Source of the DNA: Rhizobium sp. RM
GTDB taxonomy: Bacteria; Pseudomonadota; Alphaproteobacteria; Rhizobiales; Rhizobiaceae
DNA: 64,000 nucleotides
Direction: 5' to 3'
Assembly (NCBI RefSeq): GCF_013390595.1
Contig: NZ_JACAWV010000008.1
Span: 248,001 to 312,000, forward strand
The notes beneath the pieces were generated by a model. It saw only the letters and a list, made by a program, of their open reading frames with translations. It had not been told where the DNA came from and did no database searches. Both the position numbers and the translations under genes were made by a program. This document shows, one piece after another, positions 38,136 to 47,737 of the stretch; position 1 is the first letter of the stretch, and each line of letters opens with the position of its first letter.

Positions 38136-39725
38136 ATGGAGCGTCTCGCAGGCAAGGTGATGCTGGGCGGCAGATTGAGCCGCGCCATCATAGCGATCGC
38201 AGCAGGGGCATTGGGAGCGCTGGCTCTGCCGCCATTCGGTTTCTTTGCTTCGCTTTTCGTTTCTTTCACCCTGCTCGTCTGGTTGGTGGATGGCTGCACG
38301 GGCAAGCCGGGGAGCGGTGTCTTCGGTCGCCTTTGGTCGAGCTTCGGCATCGGCTGGTGTTTTGGTTTCGGATATTTTGTCGCCGGTCTCTGGTGGCTCG
38401 GCAATGCCTTGTTGCTCGAGGCGGACGAGTTCGCCTGGGCGTTGCCGCTTGCCATCCTGGGCCTGCCGGCTGTCCTGGCGCTGTTTTACGGCTTCGCGGT
38501 TGCGCTTGCGAACCTCCTCTGGTCCGACGGTCTCGGCCGGATTGCAGCGCTTGCTGCAGCTTTCGGGGTTTCGGAATGGCTGCGCAGTTTTGTCGCGACC
38601 GGCTTTCCATGGAATGCCATCGGCTACGGCATGATGCCGGTCCCGGTCATGATGCAGTCGGCAAACCTTGTGGGTGTGCTCGGTGTGACCGTTCTTGCCG
38701 TCTTCATTTTTTCGGCCCCGGCTCTTATCGGCACGAAAAAAGGGATGTGGCCGGGTCTGGTTCTGGCCGGACTGCTTCTCGCTGGTCATTTTGGCTACGG
38801 CCTCTATCGCCTCCGATTGCCGTTGGAAACACCATCGGACGCCCTGACCGTCAGGATTGTTCAGCCGTCTATCGATCAGTCGCGCAAGATGCTGAATGCC
38901 GATCGTGCCGATATCTTCAATGAGCACCTGCGTCTGACGGGATTGCCTCCGGCGGAAGGGAAAAAACGTCCGGATATCGTGGTGTGGCCGGAGACTTCGG
39001 TACCGTTTATCTTGACGCAAAATCCGGATGCGCTGGCCGAGATTGCTAAAACGCTGGAAGATGGCCAGGTGCTGTTCACTGGTGCGGTCAGGATGGAGGA
39101 TGCGGGAGTCGGTCGTCCGCCGCGCTACTACAATTCTGTGTATGCGATCGACAGCCAGGGCCAGATCATTGGCGCAACCGACAAGGTTCACCTCACGCCA
39201 TTTGGTGAATATGTGCCCTTCGAAGACGTGCTGCGCAGATTTGGCTTCGACAATGTCGTCAGCTTGCCCGGTGGGTTTTCGGCGGCTGCATCGCGCAGCC
39301 TCCTGACGCTGCCTTCCGGCAAAACCTTCTACCCTTTGATCTGCTACGAGATTATATTTCCAGGCGAAATGACGCCCTCTCCGGCAGGATCGACGGCCAT
39401 TTTAAACGTCACGAATGATGGTTGGTTTGGGGACACGCCCGGCCCTTATCAGCACTTTCTGCAAGCCAGAGTAAGGGCGGTCGAAACCGGATTGCCAGTG
39501 ATTCGCGGTGCCAATACAGGCATTTCGGCGGTGATTGACCCCTATGGGCGAATAATTGACGGACTTGACTATGGTCAAATTGGAATTGTTGACGCTACTC
39601 TGAGTGGCGCTGCTGACAGCGCATTTACCTACGACATACATCGGACGTATTTCTGGTTGATTTTTTCAATCATGATGAGTGCAGCGGTAGTATCGTGCCT
39701 GAGTTTCATGCGGCGCACGAATTGA
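38136..39725 (+). CDS. lnt: Apolipoprotein N-acyltransferase
   Basis: 529 residues: an N-terminal membrane part with about 6-7 helices, a periplasmic nitrilase-like domain, and a final membrane helix. The catalytic triad is E286 (VVWPETS), K350 (DKVHLTPFGEYVPF) and C403 (PLICYEIIFP). It adds the third acyl chain to lipoproteins after LspA cleavage. The frame starts at a GTG (38121), but the ATG at 38136 has CGGAG 6 bases upstream. It follows a terminator, so it should have its own promoter in 37991-38135. Confidence 0.97.
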   Translation: MERLAGKVMLGGRLSRAIIAIAAGALGALALPPFGFFASLFVSFTLLVWLVDGCTGKPGSGVFGRLWSSFGIGWCFGFGYFVAGLWWLGNALLLEADEFAWALPLAILGLPAVLALFYGFAVALANLLWSDGLGRIAALAAAFGVSEWLRSFVATGFPWNAIGYGMMPVPVMMQSANLVGVLGVTVLAVFIFSAPALIGTKKGMWPGLVLAGLLLAGHFGYGLYRLRLPLETPSDALTVRIVQPSIDQSRKMLNADRADIFNEHLRLTGLPPAEGKKRPDIVVWPETSVPFILTQNPDALAEIAKTLEDGQVLFTGAVRMEDAGVGRPPRYYNSVYAIDSQGQIIGATDKVHLTPFGEYVPFEDVLRRFGFDNVVSLPGGFSAAASRSLLTLPSGKTFYPLICYEIIFPGEMTPSPAGSTAILNVTNDGWFGDTPGPYQHFLQARVRAVETGLPVIRGANTGISAVIDPYGRIIDGLDYGQIGIVDATLSGAADSAFTYDIHRTYFWLIFSIMMSAAVVSCLSFMRRTN

Positions 39726-39794
39726 CCAAAAACCCCTAGAATTGCATAGTGAATAGGTCAGTCGTAAAACAAGTTTCTGTGCCAGCCGTAATAT

Positions 39795-39825
39795 CGGTTC
39801 ATTTTCGTGGGTGAATAATGAACCG
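39795..39825. promoter_or_regulatory. Inverted repeat upstream of praR
   Basis: Perfect 9-bp arms CGGTTCATT and AATGAACCG with a 13-base spacer, 33 bases ahead of the praR start. It could be an autoregulatory operator or a hairpin in the leader RNA. Confidence 0.5.
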
Positions 39826-39857
39826 AAATATCAACCCTTTCCGAGTGTCAGGACCGC

Positions 39858-40280
39858 ATGATGACCGAAAATAAAAAGAAGCCTAACCCCATCGACATTC
39901 ATGTCGGAAGCCGAATTCGCCTCCGCAGGACCATGCTCGGCATGAGCCAGGAGAAGCTGGGCGAGAGTCTCGGGATCACCTTCCAGCAAATTCAGAAGTA
40001 TGAAAAAGGCACAAACCGTGTCGGCGCAAGCCGCTTGCAGAACATTTCGGCAATCCTGAATGTTCCGGTTTCCTTTTTCTTCGAAGATGCCCCGGGTGAG
40101 CAGGTTGGTGGCGCTTCGGGCATGGCCGAAGCTTCCAGCTCGAACTACGTGGTGGATTTCCTGTCTTCGGCAGAAGGCCTGCAACTGAACCGCGCTTTCG
40201 TGAAAATTGCCGATCCGAAGGTTCGCCGTCGTATCGTTGACCTCGTCAAGGCTTTGGCTGCCGAAGGCGACGCCGAGTAA
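39858..40280 (+). CDS. praR: XRE-family transcriptional regulator PraR/PhrR
   Basis: 140 residues. An N-terminal Cro/CI-type HTH (GSRIRLRRTMLGMSQEKLGESLGITFQQIQKYEKGTNRVGASRL) and a C-terminal helical part (FLSSAEGLQLNRAFVKIADPKVRRRIVDLVKALA). This architecture and the metK neighbour match PraR/PhrR of rhizobia, which controls biofilm and quorum-sensing genes. ATG at 39858 (a second ATG is next to it). An inverted repeat lies upstream and a terminator downstream, so it is a single-gene unit. Confidence 0.88.
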   Translation: MMTENKKKPNPIDIHVGSRIRLRRTMLGMSQEKLGESLGITFQQIQKYEKGTNRVGASRLQNISAILNVPVSFFFEDAPGEQVGGASGMAEASSSNYVVDFLSSAEGLQLNRAFVKIADPKVRRRIVDLVKALAAEGDAE

Positions 40281-40330
40281 ACGGCTCCTGAAATCCTCGC
40301 GTGCGCTGATGATCCGGCAGCACGCTCTCG

Positions 40331-40355
40331 ACGGCCCGCAAGGGCCGTTTTTTTT
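40331..40355 (+). terminator. Terminator after praR
   Basis: ACGGCCC-GCAA-GGGCCGT with a T run of eight. Confidence 0.93.
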
Positions 40356-40376
40356 GGAAATTTAGAAAGGAATTCT

Positions 40377-40398
40377 CACATAAAGATATATTTATGTG
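40377..40398. promoter_or_regulatory. Palindrome upstream of metK, candidate SahR operator
   Basis: Perfect 8-bp arms CACATAAA and TTTATGTG around GATATA; a central C instead of the last A would make it a complete palindrome. It lies 70 bases ahead of metK. From memory, ATAAAGATATxTTTAT-like palindromes precede methionine-cycle genes in Rhizobiales and are credited to SahR. Confidence 0.5.
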
Positions 40399-40468
40399 GT
40401 TGTGTCCTTGTGTTTTTGGGCTGAAATGACTAACACACACCAAGACCGTTCTTTGAGGGGAATCCCGC

Positions 40469-41731
40469 ATGCGTGCCAATTATCTGTTCACCAGCGAGTC
40501 CGTGGCCGAAGGTCATCCGGACAAGGTTTGTGACCGTATTTCCGATGAAATCGTCGATCTGATTTATCGCGAAGCGGCCAAGACCGGCGTCGATCCCTGG
40601 ACCGTGCGCATCGCGTGTGAAACGCTCGCGACGACCAATCGCGTCGTTATCGCCGGTGAAGTGCGCGTGCCGGACACCCTGTTGAAAAAGGACAAGGAAG
40701 GCAACGTCCTCAAGGACGCATCCGGTCATCCTGTCATCAATCCTTCGAAGTTCAAATCTGCGGCCCGCAAGGCCATCCGTGATATCGGCTATGAGCAGGA
40801 CGGCTTCCACTGGAAGACGGCAAAGATCGATGTGCTGTTGCACCCGCAGTCGGCGGATATCGCGCAGGGCGTTGATAACGCATCTGACAAGCAGGGTGAC
40901 GAGGGCGCTGGCGACCAGGGCATCATGTTCGGTTACGCCTGCCGCGAAACGCCGGATCTGATGCCGGCGCCGATCTACTACTCGCATCGTATCCTGCAGC
41001 TTCTCGCAACAGCGCGTAAAACGGGTGAGGGCGATGCTGCAAAACTCGGCCCAGACGCCAAGAGCCAGGTCACGGTTCGTTACGTTGACGGCAAGGCTGC
41101 AGAGGCAGTGTCCATCGTGCTGTCGACGCAGCACCTTGATGCAAGCTGGGACTCCAAGAAGGTTCGTGCTGTCGTCGAACCCTATATCCGTGAAGCCCTT
41201 GGCGACCTGAAGATCGCTGACGATTGCCAGTGGTACATCAACCCGACCGGCAAATTCGTCATTGGCGGCCCTGATGGCGACGCAGGTCTGACCGGTCGCA
41301 AGATCATCGTCGATACCTACGGTGGCGCAGCTCCGCACGGCGGCGGTGCATTCTCTGGCAAGGATACGACGAAGGTTGACCGTTCGGCAGCTTACGCAGC
41401 GCGTTATCTCGCCAAGAACGTCGTTGCTGCCGGTCTTGCTGACCGTTGCACGATCCAGATTTCCTACGCGATCGGTATCGCCCAGCCGCTGTCGATCTAT
41501 GTTGATCTGCATGGCACCGGCAAGGTCAACGAAGATCAGATCGAAGCGGCAATTCGCAAGGTCATGGACTTGTCGCCATCGGGCATTCGTCGTCATCTCG
41601 ATCTGAACAAGCCGATCTACGCCAAGACATCTTCCTATGGTCACTTCGGCCGCAAGGCTGGCCGCGACGGTTCCTTCTCCTGGGAGAAGCTTGACCTCGT
41701 GAAGCCGCTCAAGGAAGCTTTGGCAGCATAA
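40469..41731 (+). CDS. metK: S-adenosylmethionine synthetase
   Basis: A 420-residue MetK, which makes SAM from methionine and ATP. Hallmarks: [22 protein letters not shown] at the start, the [12 protein letters not shown] loop, [28 protein letters not shown], and a C-terminal YGHFGRK. It is slightly longer than the E. coli enzyme. ATG with GAGGGG upstream. No SAM-type riboswitch was recognised in the 113-base leader, but the palindrome at 40377-40398 is a likely operator. Confidence 0.98.
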   Translation: MRANYLFTSESVAEGHPDKVCDRISDEIVDLIYREAAKTGVDPWTVRIACETLATTNRVVIAGEVRVPDTLLKKDKEGNVLKDASGHPVINPSKFKSAARKAIRDIGYEQDGFHWKTAKIDVLLHPQSADIAQGVDNASDKQGDEGAGDQGIMFGYACRETPDLMPAPIYYSHRILQLLATARKTGEGDAAKLGPDAKSQVTVRYVDGKAAEAVSIVLSTQHLDASWDSKKVRAVVEPYIREALGDLKIADDCQWYINPTGKFVIGGPDGDAGLTGRKIIVDTYGGAAPHGGGAFSGKDTTKVDRSAAYAARYLAKNVVAAGLADRCTIQISYAIGIAQPLSIYVDLHGTGKVNEDQIEAAIRKVMDLSPSGIRRHLDLNKPIYAKTSSYGHFGRKAGRDGSFSWEKLDLVKPLKEALAA

Positions 41732-41777
41732 GCCTTGTCATTGGGCGGCGTTTGAGAGATACCGTCAGCAGTTTTGT

Positions 41778-41814
41778 AACCCGCACAGCGCCACTAACAG
41801 GCGTCGTGCGGGTT
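41778..41814 (+). other. Long hairpin between metK and trmB
   Basis: Arms AACCCGCAC and GTGCGGGTT pair perfectly, and inner GCGCC/GGCGT extends the stem to about 14 pairs around an ACTAACA loop. The following AAATCTATTT is a poor T run, so it is a weak terminator or processing element. Confidence 0.55.
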
Positions 41815-41841
41815 AAATCTATTTGTTCTTGAGAGTATGAC

Positions 41842-42540
41842 ATGACGGAAGAGCGGCGCTCGCGTGCAACGGAAGCGTTTTTTGGCAGACGCAAAGGCAA
41901 GCCATTGCGGACCCAGCAGGTCGACACGATCGAAAACCTGCTGCCATTGCTGAAGATCGATCTGGGAAGCCAGTCGCCGCAAAATCTGGCCGCGCTTTTC
42001 CCTGCAGACGTGAAGTCGATCCGCCTCGAGATCGGTTTCGGTGGCGGTGAACATCTGGTTCACCGGGCTGTCGAAAACCCGGAAACCGGTTTTATTGGCG
42101 TCGAACCCTTCGTCAACTCCATGGCCAAGCTGTTGGGCAGTGTTCGCGAACGCGAACTGATGAATATCCGTTTGTACGATGATGACGCGACACAATTGCT
42201 CGACTGGTTGCCGGAGGCCTCCATCGATCACATCGATCTGCTCTATCCCGATCCCTGGCCGAAGAAAAAGCACTGGAAACGCCGCTTTGTGTCCGACGTC
42301 AATCTGGCCCGCTTCCACCGTGTCTTGAAGCCGGGCGGCAAATTCTGCTTCGCGTCGGATATCGACACCTACATAAACTGGACGCTTCAGCATTGCGCCC
42401 GGCACGGCGGTTTTGAGTGGACTGCGAAAAGTGCCGATGACTGGCGCACGCCTTACACCAACTGGCCGGGCACGCGTTACGAGAACAAGGCGAAAAGAGA
42501 AGGCCGAAGCTCGGCCTATCTCACATTCATCCGGACCTGA
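41842..42540 (+). CDS. trmB: tRNA (guanine-N7-)-methyltransferase
   Basis: A 232-residue class I methyltransferase forming m7G46 in t[14 protein letters not shown] is the SAM-binding motif, and [16 protein letters not shown] and the C-terminal [18 protein letters not shown] are TrmB signatures. ATG at 41842. It follows metK, the SAM-producing gene, by 110 bases with a hairpin in between, and converges with rbsK. Confidence 0.97.
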   Translation: MTEERRSRATEAFFGRRKGKPLRTQQVDTIENLLPLLKIDLGSQSPQNLAALFPADVKSIRLEIGFGGGEHLVHRAVENPETGFIGVEPFVNSMAKLLGSVRERELMNIRLYDDDATQLLDWLPEASIDHIDLLYPDPWPKKKHWKRRFVSDVNLARFHRVLKPGGKFCFASDIDTYINWTLQHCARHGGFEWTAKSADDWRTPYTNWPGTRYENKAKREGRSSAYLTFIRT

Positions 42541-42550
42541 TTGCCAATCA

Positions 42551-43450
42551 TCAGACTTGGGCGTCTACGTCCCGAGCATTGGGGATGGACGGCTGCGCAC
42601 CTGCACGCGTGCAAGCGAGTGAGCCTGCCACGGCGGCACGCTTGAGAGCTTTCTCGAAGTCGAGCCCCTGATCGAGGCTGGCGGCAAGATATCCGCAGAA
42701 CGTGTCGCCTGCACCGACCGTGTCGACCGGCTCGATCTTCAGGCCGGCGGCCCTGAAAACCTTACCGTTACGCATGGCGATCACGCCGTCCGCACCGAGA
42801 GTAACGATCAACGTCTGGCCGGTCTCGGCATGCAAGGCCTTTAACTCGTCTTCGCGTTCGCTGGTGGAAAGACCATTTTTCCCGATCAACAACTCGAACT
42901 CCGTTTCATTGGCAATCAGGATATCGGCCAAACGCGCGATCCGCGGCGCATCCTGTGTCAAAGGAGCGGTGTTGATAACGGTGGTGATGCGTTTTGCCTT
43001 GGCGGCCTTAAGTGCAGCCTCGATCGCGGGGGCGGGGATTTCAAACTGCAACATCAGAATATCGCCTGCGGACATCTCGGAAACAGCTCTGGCAGCATCG
43101 GCTTCCGAAACTTCGCCATTGGCGGCGGGAATGACCGAAATCATGTTCTCTCCGCCTTCGCCGATCAGGATCACAGCTGTGCCGGTGGGGGGCGCAACTG
43201 TCTTGACCAGCGACAAGTCAGTACCGGCATCATGTAGCAAGGCTAATGCAGGTGCCGAGAAGGTATCGTCGCCGGTCGCGCCCGCCATCTTCACGCTGGC
43301 ACCCGCCCTTCGCGCTGCCAGTGCCTGATTGGCACCCTTGCCGCCTGCGGCTGTCGAGAAGCTCTCGCCGGTTACGGTTTCACCCGGTTTTGGCAGGCGT
43401 TTTGCAGTGGCGACGAGGTCCATGTTGATGGAGCCGAAAACAGTGATCAT
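42551..43450 (-). CDS. rbsK: Ribokinase (PfkB family)
   Basis: A 299-residue PfkB carbohydrate kinase. MITVFGSINMDLVATAKRLPKPGETVTG and AAGGKGANQALAARRAG are typical of ribokinase, and DTVGAGDTFCGYLAASL holds the catalytic aspartate and anion hole. It phosphorylates ribose at O5. No ribose transporter or regulator is adjacent. It converges with trmB, 10 bases away. rmuC lies upstream with a 52-base gap. Confidence 0.92.
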   Translation of the reverse strand: MITVFGSINMDLVATAKRLPKPGETVTGESFSTAAGGKGANQALAARRAGASVKMAGATGDDTFSAPALALLHDAGTDLSLVKTVAPPTGTAVILIGEGGENMISVIPAANGEVSEADAARAVSEMSAGDILMLQFEIPAPAIEAALKAAKAKRITTVINTAPLTQDAPRIARLADILIANETEFELLIGKNGLSTSEREDELKALHAETGQTLIVTLGADGVIAMRNGKVFRAAGLKIEPVDTVGAGDTFCGYLAASLDQGLDFEKALKRAAVAGSLACTRAGAQPSIPNARDVDAQV

Positions 43451-43502
43451 CGGGGCATGTCCGTGTGAAAATCAAGCAAGGCGGCGACTTTGCCCGAGAC
43501 GG

Positions 43503-44693
43503 TCACTCGTCGTCAACTACCCTGAGCTTGGTCATCCCCGCTCTGTTTTCAACGAAACGACGCGGCTCGGTTTCGGGCCGCGATATTTCCTTCTCCTTCG
43601 GAGAGAAATCCAACCCTTCAATTTTCTGGCCGCGCGCCAGAACCTTGTCCGAGGATATCAGCATCATGTCGATGTCTTTTTGGGCCAGCCCGAAATGCGC
43701 CTGCAGCTTGCGCGTACGGTCATCCAGACGCCGCACGTCATCCATCAAAAGTGCGACTTCACCTTGAATGAGATGTGCTTGCTCGCGCATGCGCTGATCC
43801 TTCAGCACGGACTGAATGACCTGCACCGACAACATCAGCAGGGACGGCGACACGATCACGACGCGTGAGCGATGGGCACGCTGCACCAGATATTCGAAAT
43901 GCTGGTGGATATCCGCAAAGATCGATTCCGAGGGCACGAAAATAAACGCCGTATCCTGGGTTTCTCCCCGAATGAGATATTTCTCGGCCACATCGCGGAT
44001 ATGTACCTCCATATCGCGGCGAAACTGCTGGGTGGCCAGACGCTTGGCATCGGGAGATTCATCGGCCTTGATAGCGTTCCATGCTTCAAGTGGAAACTTC
44101 GCGTCGATCACCAGAGGTGGCGCGTTATTCGGCATCTTGATGGTGCAGTCCGGCCGGTAACCGTTCGATAGCGTCGGTTGTAACTGGTAGGACCCATCCG
44201 GAAGCGCGTCGGCAATCAAGGCCTCCATGCGTGCCTGTCCGAAAGCGCCGCGAGTCTGTTTGTTGGAAAGGATCGCCTGAAGTCCGATCACGTCCTTCGC
44301 GAGATCCTGGATATTGCCCTGCGCGGCATCGATTACGGCCAGTCGTTCCTGCAGGCGGCTCAGATTTTCATGGGTAGACTTGGTTTGCTCGGTCAGAGTG
44401 TCACCAAGCCGTTGCGACATGCCGTCCAGCCGCTGGTTTAGCGTCTGGCTCATTTCATTCTGTCGCGCACCCAGTGTTTCGCCCATGGCTGCGATGCGGC
44501 CGTGCAGCTCCGCCTGCGTTTTCAGGAGGTGAGAAATCTCGTCATTCTGCGACGTTCCTTTTCGACGGCCGGAAGACAGCAGCCAGAACATTGCCAGCCC
44601 CAGCACCAGCGCGACAAGCAGGGCGCCGAAGCTGATATCGACGGAACCGGCACGCAACGCTGGGGCGAGTAGAACGGAAAGATCGAGGTTCAT
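43503..44693 (-). CDS. rmuC: DNA recombination protein RmuC homologue
   Basis: 396 residues. One N-terminal membrane helix (FGALLVALVLGLAMFWLL), a coiled-coil stretch (about 50-130), then the RmuC nuclease-like domain (DLAKDVIGLQAILSNKQTRGAFGQ, LVIDAKFPLEAWN, AFIFVPSESIF). RmuC limits recombination between inverted repeats; its biochemistry is not settled. The frame opens at a TTG (44732), but the ATG at 44693 suits better. It is divergent from def. Confidence 0.9.
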   Translation of the reverse strand: MNLDLSVLLAPALRAGSVDISFGALLVALVLGLAMFWLLSSGRRKGTSQNDEISHLLKTQAELHGRIAAMGETLGARQNEMSQTLNQRLDGMSQRLGDTLTEQTKSTHENLSRLQERLAVIDAAQGNIQDLAKDVIGLQAILSNKQTRGAFGQARMEALIADALPDGSYQLQPTLSNGYRPDCTIKMPNNAPPLVIDAKFPLEAWNAIKADESPDAKRLATQQFRRDMEVHIRDVAEKYLIRGETQDTAFIFVPSESIFADIHQHFEYLVQRAHRSRVVIVSPSLLMLSVQVIQSVLKDQRMREQAHLIQGEVALLMDDVRRLDDRTRKLQAHFGLAQKDIDMMLISSDKVLARGQKIEGLDFSPKEKEISRPETEPRRFVENRAGMTKLRVVDDE

Positions 44694-44838
44694 AACCAAA
44701 TCTAGCAGGTTTCTTGTGATTCGTAAGATCAAAACAAGAACATTCCTGCGGCGAAAATGAGTCTGCCGGTCGTCGCGGATGGTAATGAAATGGCGTGTTT
44801 TTTATTTCCTCTGCGCACGAGATACGTTATGGGAAGCC

Positions 44839-45351
44839 ATGAGCATCAAACCACTTATCATTTTGCCAGATCCCGTGTTGCGCCAGCAGTCGAAGCCCAT
44901 CGAACAGGTGGACAGCGACGTGTTGCGCCTTGCCGACGACATGCTGGAAACCATGTATGATGCGCCGGGCATTGGCCTCGCTGCCATTCAGGTCGGCGTG
45001 GCGCGGCGCATGCTGGTAATCGACGTTTCGCGTGAAGACGAAGAAAAAAAGCCGATCGTTTTCATCAACCCTGAGATCCTCAAGGTTTCCGACGACATCT
45101 CGACCTACGAAGAGGGTTGCCTCTCTATCCCGGATTACTACGCCGAGGTTGAGCGCCCCGCTGCCTTGACGGTTCAATATGTCGATCGCGATGGCAAGCA
45201 GCAGACGGTCGAGGCCGATGGCCTTCTGGCGACTTGCCTGCAGCACGAGATCGATCACCTGAACGGCGTCCTCTTCATCGATCATATTTCGCGCCTGAAA
45301 CGCGACATGGTTATCAAGAAATTCACGAAACTGGCTCGCGCCAAGGTGTGA
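44839..45351 (+). CDS. def: Peptide deformylase
   Basis: A 170-residue metalloprotease removing the N-formyl group from new proteins. The motifs are [18 protein letters not shown] (metal ligand C94) and QHEIDHLNG (H136, E137, H140). The frame opens at 44779, but the ATG at 44839 with GGGAAG upstream is the normal start. def-fmt-truA are in one plus-strand run. Confidence 0.98.
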   Translation: MSIKPLIILPDPVLRQQSKPIEQVDSDVLRLADDMLETMYDAPGIGLAAIQVGVARRMLVIDVSREDEEKKPIVFINPEILKVSDDISTYEEGCLSIPDYYAEVERPAALTVQYVDRDGKQQTVEADGLLATCLQHEIDHLNGVLFIDHISRLKRDMVIKKFTKLARAKV

Positions 45352-45402
45352 TTCCGGCTTTTCGCCGGACATCGCAGCAACGATTGCGGGCAGGGGGCGA
45401 TC

Positions 45403-46338
45403 ATGGCTCTACGTATCATCTTCATGGGAACGCCGGAATTTTCCGTGCCGACTTTGCGGTCGCTGGTGGATGCCGGTCATGAGGTCGTTGCCGTCTACAC
45501 GCAACCGCCGCGCCCCGGCGGTCGCCGTGGCCTTGATCTTCAGAAATCGCCGGTGCACCAGGTCGCTGAACTGCTTGGATTGCCCGTCCTGACGCCCTTG
45601 AACTTCAAGGCAGAAGAGGACCGTCAGCAGTTCCGCGATTTTCAGGCTGATGTCGCGGTGGTGGTTGCCTATGGGCTGCTGCTGCCAGAGGCGATCCTGA
45701 GCGGTACCCGGTTGGGCTGTTACAATGGTCACGCCTCGCTCCTGCCGCGTTGGCGCGGTGCTGCCCCCATCCAGCGCGCAATCATGGCGGGCGATGCCGA
45801 AACCGGCATGATGGTCATGCAAATGGAAAAGGGGCTCGATACTGGCCCGGTTGCCCTGACGGCAAAAGTAGCGATCGGTGAAAACACGACCGCAGGTGAA
45901 TTGCACGACAGTTTGATGCTGGCGGGTGCGCGTCTTATGGCGCAGGCTATGGAAAAGCTGGAAGCCAACGAACTGCCGCTGACGCCGCAGGCGGAAGACG
46001 GTGTTCTCTACGCATCGAAGATCGACAAGGGGGAAACCCGCATCGACTTCTCGCGGCCATCGGAAGATGTTCATAACCACATACGCGGCCTCTCACCGTT
46101 TCCTGGCGCGTGGTTTGAAATGCAGATCGGCGGCAAGGCGGAGCGCGTCAAGGTTCTCGCCAGCGAACAAGCATCAGGCATGGGAGAAGCCGGCTCGGCA
46201 TTGGATGACGCCCTGACCGTCGCCTGTGGCAGTGGCGCGGTCCGGTTGGTGCGCCTGCAGAAGGCTGGCGGAAAGCCGATGTCGGCGTCTGACTTCCTGC
46301 GTGGAACCCCGGTTTCTGCCGGGACGAGGCTTAACTGA
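45403..46338 (+). CDS. fmt: Methionyl-tRNA formyltransferase
   Basis: A 311-residue enzyme that formylates Met-tRNA(fMet). The start [15 protein letters not shown], the N-G-H segment [22 protein letters not shown] with the active-site residues, and a C-terminal OB-like tRNA-binding domain are all present. It lies 51 bases after def and its stop overlaps the truA ATG, so translation is coupled. Confidence 0.98.
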   Translation: MALRIIFMGTPEFSVPTLRSLVDAGHEVVAVYTQPPRPGGRRGLDLQKSPVHQVAELLGLPVLTPLNFKAEEDRQQFRDFQADVAVVVAYGLLLPEAILSGTRLGCYNGHASLLPRWRGAAPIQRAIMAGDAETGMMVMQMEKGLDTGPVALTAKVAIGENTTAGELHDSLMLAGARLMAQAMEKLEANELPLTPQAEDGVLYASKIDKGETRIDFSRPSEDVHNHIRGLSPFPGAWFEMQIGGKAERVKVLASEQASGMGEAGSALDDALTVACGSGAVRLVRLQKAGGKPMSASDFLRGTPVSAGTRLN

Positions 46339-47138
46339 TGCCACGTTTCCGGATGACCGTCGAATATGACGGCACGCCCTATGTCGGCTGGCAGCGGCAG
46401 GACAATGGCCAATCGGCGCAGGGAGCCCTGGAAGGGGCAATCCTGTCGTTGACCGGCGAAAAAGTGTCTGTGCGTGGTGCAGGTCGTACGGATTCCGGCG
46501 TCCACGCCATGGGGCAGGTCATCCATGCTGATCTGTCGCGTGAATGGCAGCCCTACAAGCTTCGCAATGCCCTGAACGCGCATCTTTCCATGGCAAACGA
46601 GGCGGTGTCGGTTCTCGATGTGATGGAAGTGACCGAGGATTTCGACGCCCGTTTTTCCGCCCTTCGTCGGCACTATCTCTATCGCATCATTTCGCGGAAA
46701 GCCCGGCTTGCGCTGGAACACAAGCGCGCTTGGTGGGTACCGAAAGACCTCGATCACGAACGTATGCATGCGGCGGCGCAGATGCTCGTCGGCAGGCACG
46801 ATTTTACCACTTTCCGCTCAGCACATTGTCAGGCGAACAGTCCGGTCAGAACGCTTGATCGTCTGGATGTCACGCGCAATGGCGATCTCATCGAAATACG
46901 CGCGACGGCGCAGAGTTTCCTGCACAATCAGATCAGGTCGTTTGCAGGCACGCTGAAACTGGCCGGCGAGGGGACGATGACGCCGGAAGACGTCCGTTCA
47001 GCCCTAGAGGCGCGTGACCGCAAGGCTTGCGGACCCGTGGCTCCTCCTGACGGACTTTACTTCATGCAGGTGGACTATCCCGATGTGATTCCGCCGCGCC
47101 GCCGATCTGAAGCTGAAGCAATCGACGACGGCGAATGA
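46338..47138 (+). CDS. truA: tRNA pseudouridine(38-40) synthase
   Basis: A 266-residue TruA. The catalytic aspartate is D52 in [23 protein letters not shown] and the late [13 protein letters not shown] segment are also conserved. Its ATG overlaps the fmt stop. It converges with the membrane-protein gene, leaving only 2 bases between stops and no visible terminator. Confidence 0.98.
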   Translation: MPRFRMTVEYDGTPYVGWQRQDNGQSAQGALEGAILSLTGEKVSVRGAGRTDSGVHAMGQVIHADLSREWQPYKLRNALNAHLSMANEAVSVLDVMEVTEDFDARFSALRRHYLYRIISRKARLALEHKRAWWVPKDLDHERMHAAAQMLVGRHDFTTFRSAHCQANSPVRTLDRLDVTRNGDLIEIRATAQSFLHNQIRSFAGTLKLAGEGTMTPEDVRSALEARDRKACGPVAPPDGLYFMQVDYPDVIPPRRRSEAEAIDDGE

Positions 47139-47140
47139 TC

Positions 47141-47737
47141 TCAGCTCGGATAAACGCCGAGAAAGCGTTGCAATGCTTCGGACAACAGCATTCCTGGCAC
47201 AAGCAACGTCATGACGATGGCTGAGACCAGTAGGGGTTGGTCGCGGATAAAGAACTTCACGATCCGCGAAAATGCAAAAACCAGCGACAAGAGAAGCGCC
47301 AGCCACAGAACCGCAATAACGCCCTGTAGCGCTGGGATGAAGAACGCAATCAGGATCAACGCCGCGTAGGCGTAGGAAAACGGAACAGACAGCCAGTTGA
47401 CTGTCACCACCAGCGGCGGAAACTTCTCCCGGGCTCCGAAGATCAACAGCAACGCTCCGATCAGAAGCAGTGGCACGATCCAGCAGATCGCCTCCACCAG
47501 AGCCAGTCGAACGAAGAACAGCGCGCCTGTTCCCGTGCCGGGCGGGTACCCGGCGAGAAAAGCTGCCCGCAGCCATAGCCAGGAAATCAGCATGGCCGGC
47601 AGGCACCAGAGAGCGGAATAGAAAGAACGGGCCATGCCGCGATCCGTCAGGTCGAGATAGCGCGCACCTTCGTGGTTGCCGAGCAGCAGCAGCCACAATC
47701 CTCGAATATAAAGGCTTATCTCACTTGCCGTCGGCAT
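47141..47737 (-). CDS. Hypothetical integral membrane protein
   Basis: 198 residues with five likely membrane helices: [81 protein letters not shown] and [17 protein letters not shown]. No enzymatic motif was recognised. It overlaps dapE by 17 bases on the same strand, so it is probably translated from the dapD-dapE transcript. This position behind dapE recurs in rhizobia as far as I recall. Function unknown. Confidence 0.75.
   Translation of the reverse strand: MPTASEISLYIRGLWLLLLGNHEGARYLDLTDRGMARSFYSALWCLPAMLISWLWLRAAFLAGYPPGTGTGALFFVRLALVEAICWIVPLLLIGALLLIFGAREKFPPLVVTVNWLSVPFSYAYAALILIAFFIPALQGVIAVLWLALLLSLVFAFSRIVKFFIRDQPLLVSAIVMTLLVPGMLLSEALQRFLGVYPS

Noticed and set aside
37008..39191. 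Minus-strand open frame of 727 codons across tlyC and lnt
   Set aside because: It covers two clear genes and a strong terminator; Arg/Gln/His-rich shadow translation.
40356..40468. SAM riboswitch in the metK leader
   Set aside because: The leader lacks the pairing pattern of SAM-I, SAM-II or SAM/SAH aptamers; the palindrome explains the visible structure better.
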